Origin: Nitrobacter sp051912485
Lineage (GTDB): Bacteria; Pseudomonadota; Alphaproteobacteria; Rhizobiales; Xanthobacteraceae
DNA length: 64,000 nt
Reading direction: 5' to 3'
NCBI RefSeq assembly: GCF_051912485.1
Contig: NZ_CP196822.1
Coordinates: forward strand, 682,001 to 746,000
A program made the translations under genes and the position numbers. Position 1 is the stretch's first letter. Every line of letters begins with the position of its first letter. Below the pieces are notes generated by a model. The model saw nothing but the letters and a program-made list of their open reading frames with translations, made no database searches and was not told where the DNA came from. This document shows, piece after piece, positions 32,479-41,342 of the stretch.

Positions 32479-34356
32479 ATGGCTTCGCGTTCCTCCGCTT
32501 CACGCAAATCCGCCGTCGCCCGCAAGCCCGCCTCTCATCGCAAGCCCGCCGTGAAAAAAGGTGCCGTCGCAAAACCGGATGGGGGACGTTTGCCGGAATG
32601 GAATCTCGCAGACCTTTATTCCGGAATCGATGCTCCCGAGGTGGTGCGCGATCTCGAGAGGGTCGATGCGGACTGCAAGGCGTTCGAGGCCGACTACAAG
32701 GGCAAGCTCGCGACGGAAACCTCAAAGCCCGAAGGCGGTGCGTGGTTGGCTGAAGCCGTGCGGCGTTATGAGACGATCGACGATCTCGCGGGCCGGCTCG
32801 GTTCGTATGCGGGGTTGATCCACGCCGGCGACAGCGTCGATCCTTCGATCTCGAAATTCTACGGCGATGTCTCCGAACGCTTGACGGCGGCCTCGGTTCA
32901 TCTGCTGTTCTTCGCGCTGGAACTCAACCGCATCGACGACGACGTGATCGAGCGCGCGATGCGGGCGCCGGAGCTTGGGCATTATCGCCCGTGGATCGAG
33001 GACAGCCGCAAGGACAAGCCGTACCAGCTCGAGGATCGCGTCGAGCGGCTCTTCCATGAGAAGTCGCAGACCGGCTATTCCGCCTGGAACAGGCTGTTCG
33101 ACCAGACCATTGCAGGGTTGCGGTTCAGTGTTGGGTCCAAGGATTTGGCGATCGAACCGACGCTGAACCTGTTGCAGGATCGTTCGCCGGACAAGCGCAA
33201 GGCCGCCGGTCAGGCGCTGGCGAAAACCTTCAAGGCCAATGAGCGAACCTTCGCGCTCATCACCAACACGCTCGCCAAGGATAAGGATATTTCCGACCAC
33301 TGGCGCGGCTTTCAGGACGTTGCGGATTCGCGCCATCTGAACAACCGCGTCGAGCGCGAGGTAGTGGATGCGCTGGTGGCGTCGGTGCGCGCAGCCTATC
33401 CGCGGCTGTCGCATCGCTATTATGAGCTCAAGGCGCGCTGGTTCAAAAAGAAGAAGCTCTCCCATTGGGACCGCAACGCGCCGCTGCCGTTCGCCGCCAC
33501 CGGCGTCATTCCGTGGAACGACGCGCGGAAGATGGTGCTAACGGCCTATGGCGATTTCTCGCCGGAAATGGCCGGCATCGCCGAACGATTCTTCACCGAC
33601 CGCTGGATCGACGCGCCGGTGCGTCCCGGCAAGGCGCCGGGCGCGTTCTCACACCCGACCACGCCATCCGCTCATCCGTATGTGCTGATGAACTACCAGG
33701 GCAAGCCGCGCGATGTGATGACGCTCGCGCATGAACTCGGCCATGGCGTGCATCAGGTGCTCGCTGCGAAGAACGGCGCGCTGATGGCGCCGACGCCGCT
33801 GACGCTTGCGGAAACCGCGTCAGTCTTTGGCGAGATGCTGACCTTCAAGCGGCTGCTGGCGCAGACCAAGAACGCGAAGCAGCGGCAGGCGCTGCTCGTC
33901 GGCAAGGTCGAGGACATGATCAATACCGTGGTGCGGCAGATAGCGTTCTACACCTTCGAGCGCGCCGTCCACACCGAGCGCAAGAACGGCGAACTCACCG
34001 CCGAGCGCATCGGCCAGCTCTGGCTCAGCGTGCAGGGTGAAAGCCTTGGACCCGCGATCGAGATCAAGCCGGGCTACGAGACTTTCTGGATGTACATCCC
34101 GCATTTCATCCACTCGCCGTTCTACGTCTACGCCTATGCCTTCGGCGATTGCCTGGTGAACTCGCTCTACGCGGTCTATGAGCACGCGTCCGAAGGGTTC
34201 GCCGATCGTTATCTTGCGATGCTCGCCGCTGGTGGCACCAAGCACTATTCCGAACTGTTGAGCCCGTTCGGGCTCGACGCCCGGGATCCGAAGTTCTGGG
34301 ACGGCGGATTGTCGGTCATCGCCGGTATGATCGATGAGCTGGAGACGATGGGATAG
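32479..34356 (+). CDS. pepF: M3-family oligoendopeptidase F
   Basis: A 625-residue zinc metallopeptidase cleaving oligopeptides of about 7-17 residues. The catalytic HELGHGVHQ motif (HExxH) is near residue 418 and the third ligand region ETASVFGEML follows about 25 residues later. YHFIHSPFYVYAYAFGD-like sequence near the C-terminus (IPHFIHSPFYVYAYAFGDCL) is typical of PepF. Residues 1-35 are a basic Ser/Ala/Lys extension that is not part of the domain. It is cytoplasmic and monocistronic. Confidence 0.93.
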   Translation: MASRSSASRKSAVARKPASHRKPAVKKGAVAKPDGGRLPEWNLADLYSGIDAPEVVRDLERVDADCKAFEADYKGKLATETSKPEGGAWLAEAVRRYETIDDLAGRLGSYAGLIHAGDSVDPSISKFYGDVSERLTAASVHLLFFALELNRIDDDVIERAMRAPELGHYRPWIEDSRKDKPYQLEDRVERLFHEKSQTGYSAWNRLFDQTIAGLRFSVGSKDLAIEPTLNLLQDRSPDKRKAAGQALAKTFKANERTFALITNTLAKDKDISDHWRGFQDVADSRHLNNRVEREVVDALVASVRAAYPRLSHRYYELKARWFKKKKLSHWDRNAPLPFAATGVIPWNDARKMVLTAYGDFSPEMAGIAERFFTDRWIDAPVRPGKAPGAFSHPTTPSAHPYVLMNYQGKPRDVMTLAHELGHGVHQVLAAKNGALMAPTPLTLAETASVFGEMLTFKRLLAQTKNAKQRQALLVGKVEDMINTVVRQIAFYTFERAVHTERKNGELTAERIGQLWLSVQGESLGPAIEIKPGYETFWMYIPHFIHSPFYVYAYAFGDCLVNSLYAVYEHASEGFADRYLAMLAAGGTKHYSELLSPFGLDARDPKFWDGGLSVIAGMIDELETMG

Positions 34357-34683
34357 GTATTGACCGACCTTCGTTGCCTATAAATGCGTGTATTTTTCAA
34401 CCGGAAGATGTTTTTTCTGTCGCGTGGTCCATCGGAAGCCAGATGGTGACGAGGACAGGACGGCCTTTCGGTTTCCAGCCGGAAGGCCGTTCTGTCCAAA
34501 CCGTCAGGCAACGGCGGCCTTGAGCGCGAAAATCGGCCAATTGCGGCCTCGCGCCGCTCAATTTCTACATTTTGTACATTAAAGAGACGATGACTTCGCC
34601 AACGGGGCCGCCACACCGTTGCTCTGTCTTCCCGATTGCGCTAATTGCTCAAGGGCAAGATCAACCTTGGCTGGAGACTTGAC
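34357..34683. other. Noncoding gap with a large inverted repeat
   Basis: About 330 bases between pepF and the small oxidase subunit. The main feature is the 19-bp imperfect inverted repeat at 34453-34497. The promoter of the cox/pnt genes must lie here. Confidence 0.45.
34453..34497. repeat. 19-bp imperfect inverted repeat
   Basis: GGACAGGACGGCCTTTCGG (34453-34471) pairs with CCGGAAGGCCGTTCTGTCC (34479-34497) with two mismatches around a 7-base loop. No T-run follows on either strand. It may be a structured RNA or a dispersed repeat. Confidence 0.55.
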
Positions 34684-34836
34684 GTGTCAGATCATAGCGA
34701 AATCGTGTACTCGACCGCGGACGGAATGGATTATCCGGCGCATGAGGATATGTATAAGACGTTCATCAAATTTGGGACGATCGGCACCGCTGCTGTGATC
34801 ACCCTTGTCTCGCTGATGGCGATTTTCCTCACCTGA
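34684..34836 (+). CDS. aa3-type cytochrome c oxidase subunit IV
   Basis: A 50-residue protein from a GTG start with GGAG eight bases upstream. The N-terminal stretch (VSDHSEIVYSTADGMDYPAH) and the single helix (TFIKFGTIGTAAVITLVSLM) match the small subunit IV (CoxIV-like, PF07835-type) of alphaproteobacterial aa3 oxidases. It sits in the cytoplasmic membrane with a cytosolic N-terminus. It lies about 95 bases before pntA, a common arrangement in this family. Confidence 0.88.
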   Translation: MSDHSEIVYSTADGMDYPAHEDMYKTFIKFGTIGTAAVITLVSLMAIFLT

Positions 34837-34931
34837 TTGTCCGGTCGTCGTTCCGGCCGTCCTTGATTTCCATTCGCTAACAATGTGGCTGGTGCTTTAA
34901 TCGTGCGTGGCCGTCGGCTGCGGGAGGCATC

Positions 34932-36062
34932 ATGAAGATTGCAATAGCGAAGGAAATCGATCCCTCCGAGCCGCGGGTGGCTGCGTCACCCGATACGGTG
35001 AAGAAGTTCAAGGCGCTCGGCGCAGATGTCGCAATCGAGCCGGGCGCCGGGATCAAGTCGGGAGTGCCGGATTCGGACTTCGTGGCCGCGGGAGCCGTGG
35101 TCAGCCCCGATGCGCTCAAGGACGCCGACATCGTCGTCAAGGTGAGGCGGCCCGAGGCATCCGAACTGGCGCGCTACAAGCGTGGCGCGCTGGTAATCGC
35201 TATCATGGATCCTTACGGCAACGAGGCGGCGCTAAAGAAGATCGCGGACGCCGGCTTGTCGGCTTTCGCCATGGAACTGATGCCGCGTATCACGCGCGCT
35301 CAGGTCATGGACGTGCTGTCGAGCCAGGCGAACTTAGCCGGCTATCGCGCCGTCATTGAGGCGGCCGAGGCATTCGGTCGCGCATTTCCGATGATGATGA
35401 CCGCAGCCGGTACCGTGCCGGCCGCGAAGGTGTTCGTTATGGGGGTCGGTGTTGCCGGTCTTCAGGCGATCGCGACCGCGCGCCGTCTCGGCGCCGTCGT
35501 CACCGCAACCGACGTCCGTCCCGCTACCAAAGAGCAGGTGGAAAGTCTCGGTGCCAAATTCCTCGCGGTGGAGGACGAAGAGTTCAAGAACGCGCAGACC
35601 GCCGGCGGCTACGCCAAGGAAATGTCGAAAGAATATCAGGCCAAGCAGGCCGCTTTGACCACAGAGCACATCAAGAAGCAGGACATCATTATCACGACGG
35701 CGCTAATTCCGGGACGTCCCGCGCCGAAGCTCGTGACGGCGGAAATGGTGCGCTCGATGAAACCGGGCTCGGTGCTTGTGGATCTCGCGGTCGAGCGCGG
35801 CGGTAACATCGAGGGCGTCAAGGTGGGCAACGTCGTCGATCTGGATGGCGTGAAGATTATCGGCTTCACCAATGTCGCGGGCCGTGTCGCCGCCTCGGCA
35901 TCGAGCCTGTATGCCCGCAACCTGTTTTCGTTCATCGAGACGCTGGTCGACAAGACGACCAAGGCGCTCGCGGTGAATTGGGACGACGAACTGGTCAAGG
36001 CCACCGCGCTGACCAGGAATGGCGCCGTCATTCATCCGAACTTCCAGCCGAAAAGCGCATGA
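34932..36062 (+). CDS. pntA: NAD(P) transhydrogenase subunit alpha, part 1
   Basis: A 376-residue cytosolic NAD(H)-binding subunit of the proton-pumping transhydrogenase that makes NADPH from NADH. The start MKIAIAKEIDPSEPRVAASP is the family start. Motifs AQVMDVLSSQANLAGYRAVI, GTVPAAKVFVMGVGVAGLQA and DVRPATKEQVESLGAKF form domain I, and the end TALTRNGAVIHPNF is typical. Domain II is encoded separately by the next gene, as usual in three-gene pnt operons of alphaproteobacteria. GGGAGGC precedes the start. Confidence 0.93.
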   Translation: MKIAIAKEIDPSEPRVAASPDTVKKFKALGADVAIEPGAGIKSGVPDSDFVAAGAVVSPDALKDADIVVKVRRPEASELARYKRGALVIAIMDPYGNEAALKKIADAGLSAFAMELMPRITRAQVMDVLSSQANLAGYRAVIEAAEAFGRAFPMMMTAAGTVPAAKVFVMGVGVAGLQAIATARRLGAVVTATDVRPATKEQVESLGAKFLAVEDEEFKNAQTAGGYAKEMSKEYQAKQAALTTEHIKKQDIIITTALIPGRPAPKLVTAEMVRSMKPGSVLVDLAVERGGNIEGVKVGNVVDLDGVKIIGFTNVAGRVAASASSLYARNLFSFIETLVDKTTKALAVNWDDELVKATALTRNGAVIHPNFQPKSA

Positions 36063-36206
36063 CGATCGTGCGCACAGCCGGTGAACCGGTTATCCCGGAA
36101 GGCACGACGCGCGGGTTCATCTGCGGATTCCCGATTCACGCCATCGGCGCGAACGCGATGCGTTCGTCGCCTGGCATGCTCCGGAACGACGAATAGGAAC
36201 GTCTCC

Positions 36207-36524
36207 ATGGATCATATTGTTCAGGCCGTCGATCCCTTCGTGTTCCGGCTGTCGATTTTCGTCCTGGCCGTCTTCGTCGGCTATTTCGTTGTGTGGTCGG
36301 TGACGCCCGCGCTGCACACGCCGCTGATGTCGGTCACCAACGCGATCTCGTCGGTGATTGTTGTCGGCGCGCTGCTCGCTGTCGGCGTCGGGATGATCTC
36401 GGCGGGCTCGGGCTGGGCGCGGGCCTTCGGTTTCGTCGCGCTCGTATTTGCCTGCGTGAATATCTTCGGTGGTTTTCTCGTCACCCAGCGAATGCTGGCG
36501 ATGTACAAGAAGAAGCAGAAGTGA
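36207..36524 (+). CDS. pntAB: NAD(P) transhydrogenase subunit alpha, part 2
   Basis: A 105-residue membrane subunit with three or four helices (FRLSIFVLAVFVGYFVVW, ISSVIVVGALLAVG, AFGFVALVFACVNIFGGFLV) and the typical end GGFLVTQRMLAMYKKK. It belongs to domain II of the proton-translocating complex. It lies between pntA (145-base gap) and pntB (143-base gap with a dispersed repeat). Confidence 0.9.
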   Translation: MDHIVQAVDPFVFRLSIFVLAVFVGYFVVWSVTPALHTPLMSVTNAISSVIVVGALLAVGVGMISAGSGWARAFGFVALVFACVNIFGGFLVTQRMLAMYKKKQK

Positions 36525-36540
36525 GCGGGGATCTCAAATA

Positions 36541-36655
36541 AATGTCGTCATGCCCCGCGGAGGCGGGGCATCCAGCAGGCCGTGACTGCCTGTCAAGTCA
36601 TGACCGTTTCGGATGACTGGATCATCCGCTTTTTGCGGATGATGACAGAAGAAGG
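36541..36655. repeat. Dispersed two-hairpin repeat inside the pnt operon
   Basis: ATGCCCCGC pairs with GCGGGGCAT (perfect 9 bp, around 36549-36571), and CATCCGC pairs with GCGGATG around 36627-36645. The ends GTCGTCAT and ATGATGAC are themselves near-complementary, so the whole can fold into a cruciform. It matches the style of a common intergenic repeat of the Bradyrhizobium/Rhodopseudomonas group. It lies between pntAB and pntB and may affect relative expression. Confidence 0.65.
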
Positions 36656-36667
36656 GCTCTTAGATAG

Positions 36668-38065
36668 ATGAACGCCAATCTTTCCGCGCTGCTATATCTC
36701 GTCGCCGGTGTTTTGTTCATCCTGTCGCTGCGCGGGCTGTCGAGTCCGGCGTCGAGCCGCCGGGGCAATTTCCTCGGCATGACCGGCATGGCGATCGCGG
36801 TCGCGACCACGCTTGCGTCGCATCCGCCCGCCGACACCCTGGCGTGGCTGCTGGTGATCCTCGGGATCGCGATCGGAGGCGGTATCGGCGCGGTGGTCGC
36901 GCGCCGTGTGCCGATGACGTCGATGCCGGAACTGGTCGCCGCGTTCCACTCGCTGGTCGGCATGGCGGCGGTGCTGGTCGCGGCGGGCGCGTTCTATGCG
37001 CCGGAAGCCTTCGGCATCGGCACGCCGGGCCATATCCATACGCAGAGCCTGATCGAGATGTCGCTCGGCGTCGCCATCGGTGCATTGACGTTCACGGGCT
37101 CGGTGATCGCGTTTCTGAAACTGTCAGGTCGCATGAGCGGCGCCCCGATCATTCTGCCGGTACGCCACATCATCAACATCGCGCTCGGTCTGGCGCTGGT
37201 GTTCTTTGTTGTCGGTCTGGTGATGTCCGGCAGCGTGCTTGATTTCTGGCTGATCGTGATTCTGGCGCTGCTGCTCGGTGCGCTCTTGATCATTCCGATC
37301 GGCGGCGCTGACATGCCGGTCGTGATTTCGATGCTGAATTCGTACTCCGGCTGGGCGGCGGCCGGCATCGGTTTCACGCTCGGCAATTCGGCGCTGATCA
37401 TCACCGGCGCGCTGGTCGGCTCCTCCGGCGCGATCCTGTCCTACATCATGTGCCACGCCATGAACCGTTCGTTCATCTCGGTGATCCTGGGCGGCTTTGG
37501 TGGCGAGACGGCGGCGGCCGGCGGCGGCAGCGGCGAGGTCAAGCCGGTCAAGCTCGGTTCGGCGGATGACGCCGCCTTCATCATGAAGAACGCACAGAAG
37601 GTCATCATCGTGCCCGGCTACGGCATGGCGGTGGCGCAGGCCCAGCACGCGCTGCGCGAGATGGCCGACAAGCTCAAGGCCGAGGGCGTCGAGGTGAAGT
37701 ACGCAATTCATCCGGTCGCAGGCCGAATGCCCGGCCATATGAACGTGCTGCTGGCCGAGGCCAACGTGCCTTACGACGAGGTGTTCGAGCTTGAGGACAT
37801 CAATTCGGAATTTGCCCAGGCCGACGTGGCCTTCGTTATCGGCGCGAACGACGTCACCAACCCGGCGGCGGAGGACGACAAGTCTTCGCCGATCTATGGC
37901 ATGCCGGTCTTGCAGGTCTGGAAAGCCGGCACCGTGATGTTCATCAAGCGCTCGCTCGCATCCGGCTACGCCGGCATCGACAATCCACTGTTCTATCGGG
38001 ACAACACCATGATGTTGCTTGGCGACGCCAAGAAGATGACGGAGAATATCGTCAAGGGCATGTAA
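36668..38065 (+). CDS. pntB: NAD(P) transhydrogenase subunit beta
   Basis: A 465-residue subunit with about nine membrane helices in its first 270 residues (for example LYLVAGVLFILSLRGL, AIGALTFTGSVIAFLKLSG, WLIVILALLLGALLIIPIGGADMPV) and a cytosolic NADP(H)-binding domain III (VIIVPGYGMAVAQAQHALRE, HPVAGRMPGHMNVLLAEANV, FVIGANDVTNPAA, IDNPLFYRDNTMMLLGDAKK). It completes the proton-pumping complex with pntA and pntAB. Confidence 0.95.
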   Translation: MNANLSALLYLVAGVLFILSLRGLSSPASSRRGNFLGMTGMAIAVATTLASHPPADTLAWLLVILGIAIGGGIGAVVARRVPMTSMPELVAAFHSLVGMAAVLVAAGAFYAPEAFGIGTPGHIHTQSLIEMSLGVAIGALTFTGSVIAFLKLSGRMSGAPIILPVRHIINIALGLALVFFVVGLVMSGSVLDFWLIVILALLLGALLIIPIGGADMPVVISMLNSYSGWAAAGIGFTLGNSALIITGALVGSSGAILSYIMCHAMNRSFISVILGGFGGETAAAGGGSGEVKPVKLGSADDAAFIMKNAQKVIIVPGYGMAVAQAQHALREMADKLKAEGVEVKYAIHPVAGRMPGHMNVLLAEANVPYDEVFELEDINSEFAQADVAFVIGANDVTNPAAEDDKSSPIYGMPVLQVWKAGTVMFIKRSLASGYAGIDNPLFYRDNTMMLLGDAKKMTENIVKGM

Positions 38066-38095
38066 TATGGCGGCGTTCAACAGCGGGAGGCCGAT

Positions 38096-38533
38096 ATGGC
38101 TGACAACAAGGCGAAGCGAGGCGGAAGCGATCGCGGCTTGATAGCGTTGAGTGAAGCCTACGAGGTCCGTTACTGGTCCAAGAAATTCAAAGTTACGCCG
38201 TTGAAGCTGAAGGCCGCCGTCAAGGTTGTCGGCCGTTCCGCCAGGAAGGTCGAGGCCTACATCAAGCTGCAGAAGCACAAGGCGAGTGACCGGGCGCTGA
38301 TTGCGCTGAGCCAGCCCTACGAAGTCAGCTACTGGTCGAAGAAGTTCAAGGTGACCCCTGCAAAGCTTCGCGCCGCGGTCAAGGCGGTCGGGCATTCCTC
38401 CAAGAAGGTCGGCGCCTATCTCTCGCCCAAGAAGGCCGTCAAAAAGAAGAAAACCGTCAAGAAGAGAGCCGCTGGCAAAAAGAAGACGACGGTGAAGAAG
38501 GCAAAAAAGAGCGTCCGTAAGCGCGCCACATAG
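38096..38533 (+). CDS. Two-copy DUF3606 protein with histone-H1-like Lys-rich tail
   Basis: A 145-residue very basic protein (GGGAGG site) 30 bases after pntB. Residues 11-57 and 64-109 are two tandem copies of the DUF3606 unit; they share the blocks YEVxYWSKKFKVTP and K(L/V)-x-AAVK-x-VG-x-S. Residues 112-145 are a Lys/Ala/Arg/Val-rich tail (KKAVKKKKTVKKRAAGKKKT) like those of bacterial H1-type proteins. DNA or RNA binding is likely from composition. Usual DUF3606 proteins have one copy and no tail, so this architecture is unusual. Confidence 0.82.
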   Translation: MADNKAKRGGSDRGLIALSEAYEVRYWSKKFKVTPLKLKAAVKVVGRSARKVEAYIKLQKHKASDRALIALSQPYEVSYWSKKFKVTPAKLRAAVKAVGHSSKKVGAYLSPKKAVKKKKTVKKRAAGKKKTTVKKAKKSVRKRAT

Positions 38534-38547
38534 CCGCTTGCCGGCTT

Positions 38548-39642
38548 ATGAGTTCGCACCCTTCAATGCCGCGGTCAGCGTGGATTTTTCCCGCGCTGGC
38601 CGTTTTGTTTTTTGGTGCCGCGACCGCTCTCGGCATCACCTTCGTCCCGTCGGTGGCCGGTCTCCTGTTCGCGGCCGTGCTGCTGGTGATCCTGTTCGGC
38701 ACCGTCTTCGCAGCCGTGCATCACGCCGAGGTTATCGCGGAGCGGGTCGGCGAGCCTTACGGCACGTTGTTGCTGACGCTCGCGGTCACGATCATCGAAG
38801 TTTCCCTGATCGCGACGATCATGCTGGGCGACAAGGCGGTGCCGGCACTGGCACGGGATACCGTGTTCGCGGTGGTCATGATTGTCTGCAACGGACTGGT
38901 CGGGATCTGCATCCTGTCCGGCGGCCTGCGTTACCGCGAGCAGAAATTCCAGCCTGCGGGCGTCAATATCTATCTCAGCGTGCTGATCGTGTTCGCGACG
39001 ATCACCCTGGTGATGCCGAACTATACTCTGACGACGCCGGGGCCGCTGTATTCGGAACTGCAGCTTGGTTTCGTCAGCGTCGTCACCATCATGCTTTATG
39101 CGGTCTTTCTGTATACGCAGACGGTTCTGCACCGCGACTATTTCATCGTCGGCGATAGCGCCGGTGGCGGGGAAGGGCATGCTTCGAACCGCATGCTGGC
39201 GCTGAGCGTCGCGCTGCTGCTGATCTCGCTGCTTGCCGTCGTGCTGCTGGCGAAGAAGTTCTCGATGGTGGTCGATGCGGGTATCGCGCTGGCGGGCGCG
39301 CCGGAGGCGCTCGCCGGTGTCCTGCTGGCGCTGCTGGTGCTGCTGCCGGAAAGCATCGCCGCGATTTCGGCAGCTCGGCAGAACGATCTGCAGAAGAGCA
39401 TCAATCTTGCGCTCGGCTCCTCGCTGGCAACCATAGGCCTGACGATTCCGGCCGTCGCGGTGGCCGTCTATGTCATGGATAAGCCGCTCGAACTCGGTCT
39501 CAGCGCCCAGAAGATGATCCTGCTCGCAATAACGTTCCTTCTGAGCATGCTGACTTTCGGAACCGGCCGCACCAATATCCTGTTTGGAATGGTCCACATC
39601 GTCGTGTTCGCGATCTATATCTTCATGGTGTTCGTGCCATAG
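38548..39642 (+). CDS. Calcium/proton antiporter family protein
   Basis: A 364-residue membrane protein with about ten or eleven helices. Two inverted alpha-repeats of the CaCA type are visible: HHAEVIAERVGEPYGTLLLT leading into VTIIEVSLI, and LLPESIAAISAARQNDLQKS leading into NLALGSSLATIGLTIP, each with the key acidic residue in a helix. It resembles ChaA/CaxA-type exchangers that expel Ca2+ (or Na+/K+) against protons. It is 15 bases after the DUF3606 gene, so co-transcription is likely. Confidence 0.85.
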   Translation: MSSHPSMPRSAWIFPALAVLFFGAATALGITFVPSVAGLLFAAVLLVILFGTVFAAVHHAEVIAERVGEPYGTLLLTLAVTIIEVSLIATIMLGDKAVPALARDTVFAVVMIVCNGLVGICILSGGLRYREQKFQPAGVNIYLSVLIVFATITLVMPNYTLTTPGPLYSELQLGFVSVVTIMLYAVFLYTQTVLHRDYFIVGDSAGGGEGHASNRMLALSVALLLISLLAVVLLAKKFSMVVDAGIALAGAPEALAGVLLALLVLLPESIAAISAARQNDLQKSINLALGSSLATIGLTIPAVAVAVYVMDKPLELGLSAQKMILLAITFLLSMLTFGTGRTNILFGMVHIVVFAIYIFMVFVP

Positions 39643-39698
39643 TCCAACAATGAACGGAACCGCCGAGGCCTCGCCTGTGGCGATGCTTTGAGGACCTA

Positions 39699-41144
39699 AT
39701 GTATCGACGTTCCCTGCGCCGGATCCGCCATCGCGCCTATCTCGCGTTCACGCTGGGGTTCATGGCATCCGCCGCTGCGAGCCAGGAGATGCCGGATCAC
39801 GAACATATGGGCCATGCCGTCTCCGGAGAAATGGCCAGACATCATCCCGAGCCCGCACGTCCAAGACATAAACACCCGGCGGCGATGCGGAAGCCTTCGA
39901 CACCCGTGGCCATGACGGACATGGACCATGGGACGATGGGTCCCGCGCATATGGGGCATGAGATGGCCGGCCATGGTTCGATGAGCGGATTTCTTGGACC
40001 CTACATGATGGCGCGCGAGGCATCGGGAACGAGTTGGCAGCCGGACACCTCGCCGCACGAAGGGCTTTATCAGCAATTCGAAGCCTGGAGCGTGACGACA
40101 CACGGCTCCGTCAACCTGAATTACGACCGGCAGCCCGGCCTGCGCGGTGCGGACAAAACGTTCGTCAGCGGCATGCTCATGACCATGGCCCAGCGGCCGC
40201 TCGGAGACGGCACCTTCGGCGTGCGTGCGATGCTCTCACCCGAGCCGCTGATGGGCGCAACGGGTTATCCGCTGCTGCTGGCAACTGGCGAGACCGCCGA
40301 CGGCGTGTCGCATCTGGTCGATCGCCAGCATCCGCACGATCTGGTCATGGAACTGGCTACGACCTACAGCCGAAACCTCACTGCGAACTCGAGCGTCTTC
40401 GTCTATGGCGGCCTGCCTGGCGAACCCGCGCTCGGTCCGCCGGCATTCATGCATCGCACCAGCGGCATGGATAATCCGGAGGCGCCGATCAGCCATCACT
40501 GGCTTGATTCGACGCACATCACGTTCGGCGTGGTGACGGCCGGCGTCGTCCTCGACAACTGGAAGTTCGAGGCTTCGACGTTTCGTGGCCGCGAGCCCGA
40601 CCAGTATCGCTACGACATCGAGCGGCCGGCGCTCGACAGCTTCGCGGGCCGCGTGAGCTGGAATCCGGCTCGCGAATTGTCGTTGCAAGTGTCCTATGGT
40701 CACCTGAATTCGCCGGAGCAGCTCGAACCGGCGGTCAACGAAAATCGCCTCACGGCATCTGCGATCTACACGACTCCGTTTGGGGACGGGCATCTCTGGA
40801 GCGCGACGGCGGCTTGGGGCCGCAAGTTGCTCAGTCCGGGGGATTCGCTGGATGCCTATCTGCTCGAAAGTTCCATGATTCTGAAGAACAACTGGACGCT
40901 GTTCATGCGCGCGGAGCGGGTCATGGAAAGTGAACTGACCCATGACATTCCCGGTCTCGAAGACAGGGCTTTCGTCGTCGGCAAAGTCTCAGTCGGCGGA
41001 ATCTACGATTTCATCCGAACCGATCATGCCAAGTTCGGCATTGGTGGGCTCGTCAGCCGCTACCTGCTGCCGGACGATCTGAAAGTGGTCTATGGGCGCG
41101 ACTTGACCGGTTTCATGGCGTTCGGCCGGATCAAGCTGCTTTGA
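39699..41144 (+). CDS. Outer-membrane barrel-like protein with His/Met-rich N-terminus
   Basis: A 481-residue protein with a GAGGA site and a basic start leading to a signal peptide (AYLAFTLGFMASAAASQE). Residues 30-105 are extremely rich in His and Met (for example HEHMGHAVSGEMARHH and MTDMDHGTMGPAHMGHEMAG), like known copper-binding segments. The rest looks like an outer-membrane beta-barrel: alternating aromatic strands (LNYDRQPGL, AGVVLDNWKFEASTFRGREP, LSLQVSYGHLNS, FMAFGRIKLL at the very end). The last residue is Leu, not Phe. A role in copper or silver handling at the outer membrane is inferred. No companion copper ATPase or oxidase is adjacent. Confidence 0.75.
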   Translation: MYRRSLRRIRHRAYLAFTLGFMASAAASQEMPDHEHMGHAVSGEMARHHPEPARPRHKHPAAMRKPSTPVAMTDMDHGTMGPAHMGHEMAGHGSMSGFLGPYMMAREASGTSWQPDTSPHEGLYQQFEAWSVTTHGSVNLNYDRQPGLRGADKTFVSGMLMTMAQRPLGDGTFGVRAMLSPEPLMGATGYPLLLATGETADGVSHLVDRQHPHDLVMELATTYSRNLTANSSVFVYGGLPGEPALGPPAFMHRTSGMDNPEAPISHHWLDSTHITFGVVTAGVVLDNWKFEASTFRGREPDQYRYDIERPALDSFAGRVSWNPARELSLQVSYGHLNSPEQLEPAVNENRLTASAIYTTPFGDGHLWSATAAWGRKLLSPGDSLDAYLLESSMILKNNWTLFMRAERVMESELTHDIPGLEDRAFVVGKVSVGGIYDFIRTDHAKFGIGGLVSRYLLPDDLKVVYGRDLTGFMAFGRIKLL

Positions 41145-41159
41145 CGCTGGAGCTGTAAC

Positions 41160-41233
41160 CGCGTTTTCTTCAGGCGAACCGGTATCCATCCCGGGTCAAG
41201 CCAGCGGACATGCTTCGCTCGAAAACGCTATAA
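41160..41233. repeat. Dispersed palindromic repeat, long form
   Basis: This is the second copy of the element at 21752-21820. Its outer parts, GCGTTTTCTTCAGGCGAACC and GCTTCGCTCGAAAACGCTAT, match the shorter element at 55001-55070 in reverse orientation. The central insert TCCCGGGTCAAGCC is degenerate here. Confidence 0.65.
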
Positions 41234-41342
41234 TGGACACGAAACGTTACGGCGGATCATCCACTTGCCACCGATCGGTCGCGATTGATCCCTCAATCGG
41301 CCCCAAAGTTTCCGCATCAGACAGCGCGGGGAGAGGCCGGTC

